6,971 nt of DNA, from assembly GCA_016206515.1 (NCBI GenBank), contig JACQRN010000341.1:1-6971 (forward strand), read 5' to 3'. The stretch is from Planctomycetota bacterium. GTDB taxonomy: Bacteria; Planctomycetota; SBBH01; JACQRN01. This document shows, piece after piece, positions 1 to 5,170 of this stretch. Made by a program: the position numbers and the translations under genes. Numbering within the stretch: the first letter of the stretch is position 1; each line of letters opens with the position of its first letter. The notes under the pieces were generated by a model. That model ran no database searches and was not told the DNA's origin. It worked only from the letters and a program-made list of their open reading frames with translations.

Positions 1-92
1 ATCCCCAGGACCACCGCGAACAGCAGCGCCGCGTACAGGCCGCCGAAAAACGCGAGCGACTGGATCTGCCGACGGATCTCGCGGAGGTCCAC
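1..92 (-). CDS. N-terminal fragment of an unidentified membrane protein
   Basis: The minus strand is open from a GTG at 92-90 to the window edge and encodes about 30 residues beginning (M)DLREIRRQIQSLAFFGGLY. A short charged N-terminus leads into a hydrophobic stretch (LYAALLFAVVLG) that looks like the start of a transmembrane helix with an inside-positive flank. Codons favour G/C in third position. The gene is cut by the window, so no family can be named. An ATG seven bases upstream is in another frame and gives an arginine- and proline-rich peptide, so it was not chosen. The gene diverges from smpB across a 78-bp gap. Confidence 0.45.
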   Translation of the reverse strand, partial: MDLREIRRQIQSLAFFGGLYAALLFAVVLG

Positions 93-128
93 GGAGCATA
101 GTTTGATCGGCTCGCGCCTGAAAGTCCA

Positions 129-158
129 AGCGAAGCGCGAAGCGAGCGGCGCGAAGCG
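129..158. repeat. GCGAAGCG-rich low-complexity tract before smpB
   Basis: The leader of smpB holds three close copies of GCGAAGCG/GCGAAGC-type units interleaved with GCGAGCG. They end 12 bases before the smpB ATG and leave no clear Shine-Dalgarno sequence, since the bases just before the start are AAAATCCCCCC. The units may be slippage-prone simple sequence; no function is claimed. Confidence 0.4.
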
Positions 159-170
159 TAAAATCCCCCC

Positions 171-620
171 ATGGGCGACATCGCGACGAACCGCCGCGCC
201 TTCCACTTCTACGAGATCACCTCCAAGGTGGAGGCGGGGATGATCCTCGTCGGGACGGAGGTCAAGTCGCTGCGCTCGGGGCGCGCCACGATCGAGCACG
301 GGTACGCGCACGCGCGCGACGGGAGGCTGACGCTCCTGGGCGTCGACATCCCCGCCTACGAGTTCGCCGGCCCCCACCGCAACCATGAGCCGGGCCGTAC
401 GCGCACGCTCCTCGTCCACAAGCGCCAGATGCGGGAGCTCGAGACGCACGCGAGCGCCAAGGGGAACACGCTGATCCCCCTGCGCATCTATTTCCACAAC
501 GGCTTCGCGAAGGTGGAACTCGGCCTCGCCCGCGGCAGGCGCGCCCCCGACCGCCGCGCGGCGATCCGCAAGCGCGAGACCGAGCGGGACATCCGGCGGG
601 CGATGGAGCGCAGACGATGA
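171..620 (+). CDS. smpB: SsrA-binding protein SmpB
   Basis: SmpB is the protein partner of tmRNA in trans-translation. It binds the tRNA-like domain of tmRNA, delivers it to the A site of stalled ribosomes, and its C-terminal tail occupies the empty mRNA channel. The 149-residue length is normal for the family. Recognisable family blocks are the N-terminal ATNRRAFHFYEI, the oligonucleotide-binding-fold signature GTEVKSLRSGRA (residues 28-39) with its conserved glutamate, the HKRQMREL block (83-90), the KVELGLARGRR block (114-124), and a basic tail rich in Arg (125-149). The usual tyrosine or histidine before the tail's D-K/R-R motif is replaced by Pro (RAPDRR), a small departure. The ATG at 171 matches the usual N-terminus, although the ribosome-binding site is weak. 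The tmRNA gene follows 37 bp downstream on the same strand, so the two partners may be co-transcribed. Confidence 0.97.
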   Translation: MGDIATNRRAFHFYEITSKVEAGMILVGTEVKSLRSGRATIEHGYAHARDGRLTLLGVDIPAYEFAGPHRNHEPGRTRTLLVHKRQMRELETHASAKGNTLIPLRIYFHNGFAKVELGLARGRRAPDRRAAIRKRETERDIRRAMERRR

Positions 621-630
621 ACGCCCGGGG

Positions 631-636
631 TATACT
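631..636 (+). promoter_or_regulatory. Possible -10 box for the tmRNA gene
   Basis: TATACT stands out in the GC-rich 37-bp gap between smpB and the tmRNA gene, and ends 21 bases before the predicted mature tmRNA 5' end. This fits a sigma-70-type -10 box giving a short 5' leader that is removed by RNase P. No convincing -35 hexamer is visible 16-18 bp upstream, where the sequence is inside the smpB 3' end, so the assignment rests on the -10 alone. Confidence 0.35.
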
Positions 637-657
637 CCACCGGGATCTTTGGAAACC

Positions 658-1003
658 GGGGGCGAACAGGTTCGACAGCGTGTGAGAACGCAGGGTGGCG
701 CTCCGAGGACGCCGGTTGGCCTCGTAAAAAGCCCGGCAACAATTAGCTGCTAATCCCAGCTACGCACTCGCGGCCTAGCGCCACGACGTCCGCCCGGCCG
801 CGCCCCGAGGCCGGGAGGGACGTAAAAACAGGGGCTGGCTCCGCGACAGCGCCCGGCGGTCGCGGGGCGAGAAAACGCCGGGATGGCCAAGGGGGGATCC
901 TCTCCGTCGGAGCCCCCCGCGGCGACATCCAATAGACGGGGCACGAGCGTAGAGGCCCTGCCGGACCGCACGTTGGACGGGGGTGCGATTCCCCCCGCCT
1001 CCA
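658..1003 (+). ncRNA. ssrA: Transfer-messenger RNA (tmRNA, one-piece)
   Basis: The gene encodes a 346-nt tmRNA that rescues stalled ribosomes with SmpB. The acceptor stem pairs GGGGGCG (658-664) with CGCCTCC (996-1002), including the G3-U70 wobble that alanyl-tRNA synthetase recognises; A1003 is the discriminator. The block GTTGGCCTCGTAAAAAGCC (715-733) is a well-known tmRNA signature. Four pseudoknots can be drawn: PK1 697-700/710-713 with 704-708/720-724; PK2 793-799/809-815 with 802-806/831-835; PK3 841-847/859-865 with 852-858/876-882; PK4 891-896/913-918 with 904-908/935-939. P2 contains GCAGGG (690-695) with CCCTGC (956-961). The T stem is GGGGG/CCCCC around the loop TGCGATT, where G replaces the usual U55. 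CCA is not encoded and must be added after transcription. smpB lies just upstream. Confidence 0.97.
749..778 (+). other. tmRNA tag reading frame (ANPSYALAA, stop)
   Basis: Aligned to the standard tmRNA layout, the resume codon is GCT at 749-751. Reading on gives Ala-Asn-Pro-Ser-Tyr-Ala-Leu-Ala-Ala and a TAG stop at 776-778. With the alanine carried by the charged tmRNA, the appended degron would be AANPSYALAA, one residue shorter than the AANDENYALAA of E. coli. The YALAA end is the classic recognition signal for ClpXP-type proteases. The acidic middle of the E. coli tag, where SspB binds, is replaced by Pro-Ser. The sequence before the resume codon (AATTAGCT) resembles the corresponding AAUAGUC of E. 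coli. Confidence 0.93.
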
Positions 1004-1008
1004 TTTTT

Positions 1009-1055
1009 GAACTGCAAATTCCCGGGACATCCGTGTCCCGGGAATTTGCGTCTTG
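1009..1055 (+). repeat. 47-nt hairpin element, copy 1 (downstream of tmRNA)
   Basis: Starting six bases after the tmRNA discriminator, this element runs GAACTG, a perfect 16-bp inverted repeat (1014-1029 with 1034-1049, loop TCCG), then GTCTTG. A second copy, 43 of 47 bases identical, follows the tRNA-Ala on the opposite strand. All four differences keep base pairing in RNA. The stem is AT-rich at the base (GCAAATT) and GC-rich at the tip. It lacks a T tract on its 3' side, so it is not a standard intrinsic terminator, although it could still stop or trim transcripts. Confidence 0.85.
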
Positions 1056-1087
1056 GCCTCCGGGGGGGTGCCCCGTCGGCCAAGCCT

Positions 1088-1130
1088 CGCTCCGCGACAC
1101 CCCGGCGCTTCGCGCCGGGGACCCGGTCGC
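1088..1130. repeat. Imperfect direct repeat, unit A (hairpin GGCGC-TTC-GCGCC)
   Basis: The unit runs CTCGCTCCG, a few bases, then the hairpin CCCCGGCGC-TTC-GCGCCGGGG (1100-1108 with 1112-1120) and ACCCGGT. A related unit recurs about 113 bp downstream. Both have the same loop and the same central GGCGCTTCGCGCC. Confidence 0.65.
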
Positions 1131-1142
1131 TCCACTCGGCGG

Positions 1143-1164
1143 CCGCGCCCATCCATGGGCGCGG
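1143..1164. repeat. 10-bp hairpin with CATCCATG tip
   Basis: CCGCGCCCAT (1143-1152) pairs perfectly with ATGGGCGCGG (1155-1164) around a CC loop. In solution the top pairs would open, leaving a CATCCATG tip. It lies between the two units of the direct repeat. Confidence 0.6.
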
Positions 1165-1199
1165 ACCGACGTCTCGAGCGGAGCCCTCGTCGCGATGCT

Positions 1200-1241
1200 C
1201 GCTCCGGCACACCCCTGGCGCTTCGCGCCGGGGGCCCGGTG
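1200..1241. repeat. Imperfect direct repeat, unit B (hairpin CTGGCGC-TTC-GCGCCGG)
   Basis: This unit matches the one about 113 bp upstream: GCTCGCTCCG, a few bases, the hairpin CCCCTGGCGC (1212-1221) with GCGCCGGGGG (1225-1234) around TTC, then CCCGGTG. The change of C to T at 1216 leaves a T-G wobble, so the RNA stem is kept. Confidence 0.65.
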
Positions 1242-1255
1242 CCTGCGCTGCGCGC

Positions 1256-1276
1256 CCGCGCGCATCCTGCGCGCGG
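1256..1276. repeat. 9-bp palindromic hairpin, also found inverted at 6323-6341
   Basis: CCGCGCGCA (1256-1264) and TGCGCGCGG (1268-1276) flank TCC. The inner 19 bases are the exact reverse complement of 6323-6341, so each hairpin-rich region carries one copy and the two copies are in inverted orientation. Confidence 0.65.
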
Positions 1277-1303
1277 AGCGGTCAGGGCGCCGACCCTCAC
1301 CTG

Positions 1304-1666
1304 TTACGATGACTCGATGTACACATCCTCGCGCTTCGCGTCGACGATGAGGCGTCCGCGAGACAGAAGCCCCATGCCGGCGAGGGCGGTCTTGCCATCC
1401 GAGGAGTAGATGTCGATCGATTCGCTGCGCCCCAGCCACTCGACGATCCCTTCGTACACGGAGAGAACGATCGACTCGCCCGACGCTGTACGACCCTGGA
1501 CAAACCCGAGCCGAGTGCACCCCAACCGCTCCACGAGGTCCGATGGGAGCATGAGGTCGCCGTCGAAACCGGTGTCGATTAAAATCTCAACGGTGTCGGA
1601 CAGTCCAGCAACCTGAAGACGCACATGCGGCGAGCCGCCACGAAAGTAGCCCCGTTCGACGGGCAC
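1304..1666 (-). CDS. Clan AA aspartic protease, DTGF family (retropepsin-like)
   Basis: The protein is a small retropepsin-like protease of about 120 residues that should act as a homodimer, each subunit giving one catalytic Asp. The family motif hhDTGF is present (LIDTGFDGDLMLP, about residues 29-41), followed by the usual helix SDLVERLG, a flap-like segment with GRTASGE, and the late hydrophobic-hydrophobic-Gly block AGMGLLSRGRLIVD, then VYIE near the end. This matches the short DTGF-type aspartic proteases widespread in bacteria and archaea whose substrates are mostly unknown. I place the start at GTG 1666-1664, one base after the stop of the preceding gene. The frame is open further upstream, but there it reads Ser/Arg-rich sequence antisense to the neighbour. 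The one-base spacing suggests translational coupling with the upstream small gene. Confidence 0.8.
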   Translation of the reverse strand: MPVERGYFRGGSPHVRLQVAGLSDTVEILIDTGFDGDLMLPSDLVERLGCTRLGFVQGRTASGESIVLSVYEGIVEWLGRSESIDIYSSDGKTALAGMGLLSRGRLIVDAKREDVYIESS

Positions 1667-1667
1667 G

Positions 1668-1928
1668 TCAGAAGGCGCCGATGAAGTGCGGGACGTCACG
1701 ACCGACGCGCATGAAGATGAACTCCCGGCCGGGGCGCGTCCGGGAGGCCACCGCATAGGCATCTCGCTCCGTGTCGCCCAGGAAGGTTTCCCCGGTCAGG
1801 ACGTCGATCGCCATGATCCGGCCGTCCTGCTCCGGCCCGAGCGACTCACAGGCGCGGCGGAAGATCTTCTCCGCCTTCACCCAATCCTGTTTTGTCGGCT
1901 CGCCCCCCACAGGTTCATCGTACCACAC
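1668..1928 (-). CDS. Small conserved-looking protein paired with the DTGF protease
   Basis: The frame encodes 86 residues from GTG 1928-1926: MWYDEPVGGEPTKQDW, then a helix-like segment KAEKIFRRACESLGP, a beta-like stretch GRIMAIDVLTGETFLGD, a second helix and a final strand (EFIFMRVGRDVPHFIGAF). This beta-rich pattern with an ALDV-like strand and an RVG...IGAF ending resembles small proteins I associate with DTGF protease genes in other bacteria; the function is unknown to me. The open frame extends upstream into the divergent reductase gene, but that part is Arg/His/Pro-rich and antisense, so it was left out. No strong ribosome-binding site precedes the GTG. The stop overlaps no coding sequence but lies one base before the protease start, indicating an operon. 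Confidence 0.7.
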   Translation of the reverse strand: MWYDEPVGGEPTKQDWVKAEKIFRRACESLGPEQDGRIMAIDVLTGETFLGDTERDAYAVASRTRPGREFIFMRVGRDVPHFIGAF

Positions 1929-1982
1929 ATGCAAACCGACGCCCGGCCGCGCCGCTCGCGATAAGAATGGGGACTGCCTACG
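1929..1982. promoter_or_regulatory. Divergent intergenic region
   Basis: These 54 bp separate the divergent starts of the small protein/protease operon and the reductase gene and must hold promoters for both. The only AT-richer stretch is CGATAAGAATGGG (about 1959-1971), which could supply a -10-like sequence in either direction. No clear -35 or operator palindrome is seen, and the assignment rests on position. Confidence 0.3.
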
Positions 1983-2945
1983 ATGGCGCGCATGGTGGGC
2001 CATGTCGTCGTCACCGGGGCCTTCAGCTACACGGGCGCGGCGGTCGCCGGAGAGCTGATCCGGCGCGGGGTGACGGTCCGCACGCTCACGAATCGGCAGC
2101 CTCCTCCCGGGAGCGTGGCGATCCCTCACGCGCCGCTCCGGATGGACGGGGCCTATTTGACGGACCAGCTCAAGGGTGCGGACGCGCTCGTCAACACCTA
2201 TTGGATCCGGCTGCCGCACGGAAGGGCTGACTTCGGGACCGCCGTACGCGATTCACGGATCCTCATCGAGGCGGCCACCCGCGCCGGCGTGCGTCGCCTC
2301 GTGTACGTAAGCGTCAGCAATGCAGGACAGGGTCACCATCTCGGGTACTACGCCGGCAAGGCAGCGGTGGAACAGATCGTCCGCGAATGCGACCTATCCC
2401 ACGCCATCGTCCGCCCCACCCTGATCGTCGGACCCTGCGACGTCCTGACGAACAACATCGCATGGTTCCTCCGGCGATTCCCGGCCTTCCTGCTGCCCGA
2501 CGGAGGAGGGTATCGACTCCAGCCCGTCACGCTGTCCGACACAGCCCGGATCGTCGCCGACGCGCTCGAATCGGGCGGGGACATCGAGATCGATGCGGCC
2601 GGCCCCGACACGATCATGTTCTCCGAATACGTCCGTTGGATCGCGGAGGCATGCGACGTGCAACGGCCGTTCGTGGGCGTCCCAGGGTGGCTTTCCCTCG
2701 TCTGCATCCGTTTCGTCGGGGCCTTGCTACGGGATGTCGTTCTGACCCGGGAGGAGATGCTGGGACTCGAACAGGAGCTACTCGTTTCCCACGAACCGCC
2801 GCGGGGAAGGGAATCGGTGCGGTCGTGGCTTCATTCGAACGGAACGAACCTCGGACGCTCCTATCTCAACGATATCCACCGCCACTTCGGGGCAGGTCGC
2901 CATGCCACGATCTCCCCGCCGACGAGGCTCCCGAGGCTGGGGTAG
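1983..2945 (+). CDS. NAD(P)-binding NmrA/NDUFA9-like epimerase or reductase
   Basis: This 320-residue protein belongs to the atypical extended short-chain dehydrogenase group that includes NmrA-like and complex I NDUFA9-like proteins. An N-terminal strand leads into the nucleotide-binding loop TGAFSYTG (11-18) with helix AAVAGELIRRG. R33 and TLTN after the second strand are typical. NTYWIR (71-76), AATRAGVRRLVYVSVSN (97-113), GYYAGKAAVEQ (121-131, carrying a Tyr-x-x-x-Lys pair Y122/K126) and the substrate-side block AIVRPTLIVGPCDVLTNNIAWFLRRFP (141-167) follow the family order. The C-terminal half keeps YRLQPVTLSD and a DVVLTREE motif. The substrate cannot be deduced; quinone biosynthesis or assembly roles, sugar nucleotides and redox sensing are all known among relatives. 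The first ATG is used; a second in-frame ATG lies at 1992. A small membrane protein gene follows closely. Confidence 0.85.
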   Translation: MARMVGHVVVTGAFSYTGAAVAGELIRRGVTVRTLTNRQPPPGSVAIPHAPLRMDGAYLTDQLKGADALVNTYWIRLPHGRADFGTAVRDSRILIEAATRAGVRRLVYVSVSNAGQGHHLGYYAGKAAVEQIVRECDLSHAIVRPTLIVGPCDVLTNNIAWFLRRFPAFLLPDGGGYRLQPVTLSDTARIVADALESGGDIEIDAAGPDTIMFSEYVRWIAEACDVQRPFVGVPGWLSLVCIRFVGALLRDVVLTREEMLGLEQELLVSHEPPRGRESVRSWLHSNGTNLGRSYLNDIHRHFGAGRHATISPPTRLPRLG

Positions 2946-2954
2946 AGTCCGTTG

Positions 2955-3410
2955 GTGGAACCCTCCGTCACGATTCCCGACTGGCTGCCGGGGTTCCTGG
3001 GCAGGCTGGTGAAGCGCCGTCTGCGGTCGGCGGGGCAGAGGGCGCTGGCTTCGGAAACGATCGTCCGATATCAGCGGGAGATTGACGCCTATGTGCGGGA
3101 GGTCGACCGGAGGGACAGCCGGAGGGCGGCACGGCGGCTGCGGCGAGCCGTCGAAGAGGCGCGGACGCGACCCGGGCACGTCTGCTATGACGATGGGGGC
3201 GGCGCGCTCCGGTACCGCGACTTCCGCATGGCCTCATCGATGCGCGGATCGTTCACCCTCCCGGGCGCCCATCCGGGCTGGAGGCTCGCGGCGACTTTCG
3301 TCGCGCTCCTGGTGATCGCCCTGACGCTCGGCGGCGCGGTCCGGCTCGCCGTATGGGCGGAGGTGATCTTCGTAGAACACCTTACCACAATCGACGACAT
3401 CGAACGCTGA
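2955..3410 (+). CDS. Small membrane protein of unknown function
   Basis: The frame encodes about 151 residues. The first 70 or so are charged and helix-prone (WLPGFLGRLVKRRLRSAGQR, then repeated RR and E residues), compatible with an amphipathic or coiled-coil segment. A middle part is GHVCYDDGGGALRYRDFR, and one hydrophobic stretch near the C-terminus (LAATFVALLVIALTLGGAV) should span the membrane, followed by EVIFVEHLTTIDDIER. A single C-terminal anchor is therefore predicted. No family is recognised. Start options are TTG 2952 and GTG 2955; GTG is preferred as the commoner codon. Only nine bases separate it from the reductase stop, so both probably share a transcript. It converges with the HtrA-like operon, with eight bases between the stops. 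Codon use looks coding, and a long antisense frame over it is Arg/Pro-rich and was set aside. Confidence 0.65.
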   Translation: MEPSVTIPDWLPGFLGRLVKRRLRSAGQRALASETIVRYQREIDAYVREVDRRDSRRAARRLRRAVEEARTRPGHVCYDDGGGALRYRDFRMASSMRGSFTLPGAHPGWRLAATFVALLVIALTLGGAVRLAVWAEVIFVEHLTTIDDIER

Positions 3411-3418
3411 CCGGCTCC

Positions 3419-5170
3419 CTACTCCCCCGGCCGGGCGCGCAGCGTCACGGGGACGTCGATGCGTTCGCCGGTGCGGCCCTTCTCGATCGTGAGCGTCACG
3501 CGGTCGTCGGGGAGGTGCTCCTGGATGAGCTTGGCGAGTTGGGTTGCGTTGCGGATCGGGTGGCCGTCGCAGGAGAGGATCAGGTCGGCGGGTTCGAGCG
3601 CGGCCTCGGCGGCGGGGGAGTCGGGCATCACCTTCGTCAGGAGGACCCCGCCCTGCGACAGGCCGCTGGGGGCGAACGCGGCCCCCAGGTACGGGACGCC
3701 GAGGTCGCGCCCTTCGCGCAGGAGAGGGAGCGTCGGCAAGAGGTCGGCCCAGGGGATCGTGAAGGCGACCCCCGCCTGGGTCATCTGGCCGAACAATTGC
3801 GTAAAGACGCCGATCACGCGACCGTCGAGGTCGGTGAGAGGCCCCCCCGCGGTGCAGAAGAGGAACGGCGCGTCGGTCTGCACCGCGTTCTGCTGGCGCC
3901 GCAACCCCGAGACGATTCCGAAGAACGGGGAGGCGACGACGCGCGGCTCGCCCCCTGGGGGCCCGCCCCCTAGGGGCTCGAACGTCGTACTCCACGACAG
4001 GACCGCCTGGCCGGGGCGCAGCATCTGGGCGTCGAGGATCTCGGCGCGCGGCCAGTCGCGGCCCGCCGCCTCGCACACCAGGAGCGTCAGGTCGCGCCTC
4101 TCGTCAGTCCCCTTGCGCTGGGCGCTCAACCGCGTTCCGTCGGAGAACTCCACCTCGTACCCCTCGATCCCGTCGGCGCGGATCGTGGGGGACCAGCCGA
4201 GGATCTCCCCTGGGCCGACGATCGTCCCCGTGTAGGGGCCGGGGATCGGGTCGACGAGCCCCCAGCGCGCCTCCTTCCACTTCGGGTGGATCCGAACCAG
4301 GAGAGGCGCCACCCGCGCGGACGCGGCACGGACCTGCGCGGGCAACCCCTCCGGCAAGGGCGTGCGCCCTTCCGCGCGCGGCCCCCCCTCGATCCTCTCC
4401 CAGATCCTCGCGTGCCAGACGCGGGTCGGGATCGCGAAGTGGATCTCGTCACGTGTGCGGTCGTCGAACTGCAGCTGGCCGGCGATCCCGACCACGTTCC
4501 CGCGCGGGTCGACCACCACGCCTCCCTCGACCCCGGGGTTGATCGAGGCGTCCATCACGAGGGCGACGTCGCGGTAGACGCCGCTCCCCTGGAGCCGGTC
4601 GACGGCGTTGACGATCCCGAGCGTCACGGACCCCCAGTGGTCGAACGGATTCCCGACGACCGCGACCCAGTCGCCCGGGCGCGTGTCCGCGGCGCGGTCG
4701 ATCGTCACGCACGGGTACCCCTCTCCGGGAACCTTCAGCACGGCGAGGTCGTGCTCGGGATCGCCGATCACGTACTCCGCCTTCATCCGCCGGCCGTCGG
4801 CGAGGAACACCTCGATGTCGGACCCCGCGTTCGCCACCCGGTAATTCGCCAGGAGGAGCCCGTCAGCTCGCACGAAGAACGCCGTGCCGCGGGTCTGGTT
4901 CGTCCCCGCGACGGCGCGGATCTTCACGAGGGCCGGGAGCAGGCGGGACACGGACGCGCGCAGGTTCGACTGGAACTCGGCGAGGGTCGCTGGTTCGGTC
5001 GGCGCGGCGCTTTCCGCACGCACGCCCAGGACAAACAGGGCCGTGAGGGCGGCAAGGGCCGGGCCTACAACCTCATGCCGTCCCGAGGAACGCGATATTT
5101 TCGCGGACCGAGCCCCCCGTGTGGGCCGCCCTCGCATCACGATCACCGGCCGGCCCACCTCAGCGGCCAC
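3419..5170 (-). CDS. Double-domain HtrA-like pseudoprotease with PDZ domain
   Basis: This 583-residue protein carries two trypsin-like domains and one C-terminal PDZ domain. A hydrophobic segment (GPALAALTALFVLGVRAESA, about 36-55) should act as signal peptide or anchor, placing the rest outside the cytoplasm. Domain 1 (about 75-260) keeps GTAFFVRADGLLLANYRVAN, but the catalytic His position is R111; the Asp is present (D141, in HDLAVLKV); the Ser position in NPGVEGG is E215. Domain 2 (about 285-480) has D360 in a DLTLLV context, no obvious His, and A441 in CTAGGP where Ser is expected. Both domains should be inactive. The PDZ domain (about 491-578) contains GGVLLTKVMPDSPAAEA. GTG 5170-5168 is preceded by GAGGGG at good spacing and overlaps the upstream protease gene by 11 bp, so translation is probably coupled. 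A binding or regulatory role is inferred; ATG 5137 is an alternative start. Confidence 0.85.
   Translation of the reverse strand: MAAEVGRPVIVMRGRPTRGARSAKISRSSGRHEVVGPALAALTALFVLGVRAESAAPTEPATLAEFQSNLRASVSRLLPALVKIRAVAGTNQTRGTAFFVRADGLLLANYRVANAGSDIEVFLADGRRMKAEYVIGDPEHDLAVLKVPGEGYPCVTIDRAADTRPGDWVAVVGNPFDHWGSVTLGIVNAVDRLQGSGVYRDVALVMDASINPGVEGGVVVDPRGNVVGIAGQLQFDDRTRDEIHFAIPTRVWHARIWERIEGGPRAEGRTPLPEGLPAQVRAASARVAPLLVRIHPKWKEARWGLVDPIPGPYTGTIVGPGEILGWSPTIRADGIEGYEVEFSDGTRLSAQRKGTDERRDLTLLVCEAAGRDWPRAEILDAQMLRPGQAVLSWSTTFEPLGGGPPGGEPRVVASPFFGIVSGLRRQQNAVQTDAPFLFCTAGGPLTDLDGRVIGVFTQLFGQMTQAGVAFTIPWADLLPTLPLLREGRDLGVPYLGAAFAPSGLSQGGVLLTKVMPDSPAAEAALEPADLILSCDGHPIRNATQLAKLIQEHLPDDRVTLTIEKGRTGERIDVPVTLRARPGE

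Larger units (their letters stand above)
1004..1303. other. Gene-free, hairpin-rich stretch after tmRNA
   Basis: No convincing gene is seen in this 300-bp gap. It holds a T5 run at once after the tmRNA (1004-1008), then a chain of inverted repeats: 1014-1049, TTGGCC/GGCCAA at 1053-1058/1078-1083, 1100-1120, 1143-1164, 1212-1234 and 1256-1276. Open frames here on both strands are rich in Arg, Pro and Ala and look like GC-driven chance frames. The density of hairpins suggests a transcription-end region or a cluster of small palindromic repeats. Confidence 0.6.

Noticed and set aside
970..1003. Remnant of a tRNA 3' half, as left by an integrating element
   Set aside because: It forms the 3' half of the tRNA-like domain of a complete tmRNA, pairing with 658-664.
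1014..1049. Classical intrinsic terminator for tmRNA
   Set aside because: The stem is strong but is followed by GTCTTGGCC rather than a T tract; the T5 run lies before the stem instead. A terminator role remains possible but is not shown.
1004..1303. CRISPR array
   Set aside because: The repeats are few, unequally spaced and palindromic, and no cas gene is present.
743..1520. Open frames on both strands across the tmRNA and the following gap
   Set aside because: The tmRNA fold explains 658-1003; beyond it, the frames run through hairpins and show low-complexity Arg/Pro-rich translations.
1668..2219. Longer version of the small partner gene (183 codons)
   Set aside because: The extra N-terminal part is antisense to the reductase and has Arg/His/Pro-rich content; GTG 1928 fits better.
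3234..4076. A 280-codon minus-strand frame covering the end of the small membrane protein gene and the pseudoprotease 3' end
   Set aside because: It is Arg/Pro-rich with no motif, and overlaps a PDZ-containing gene in another frame.
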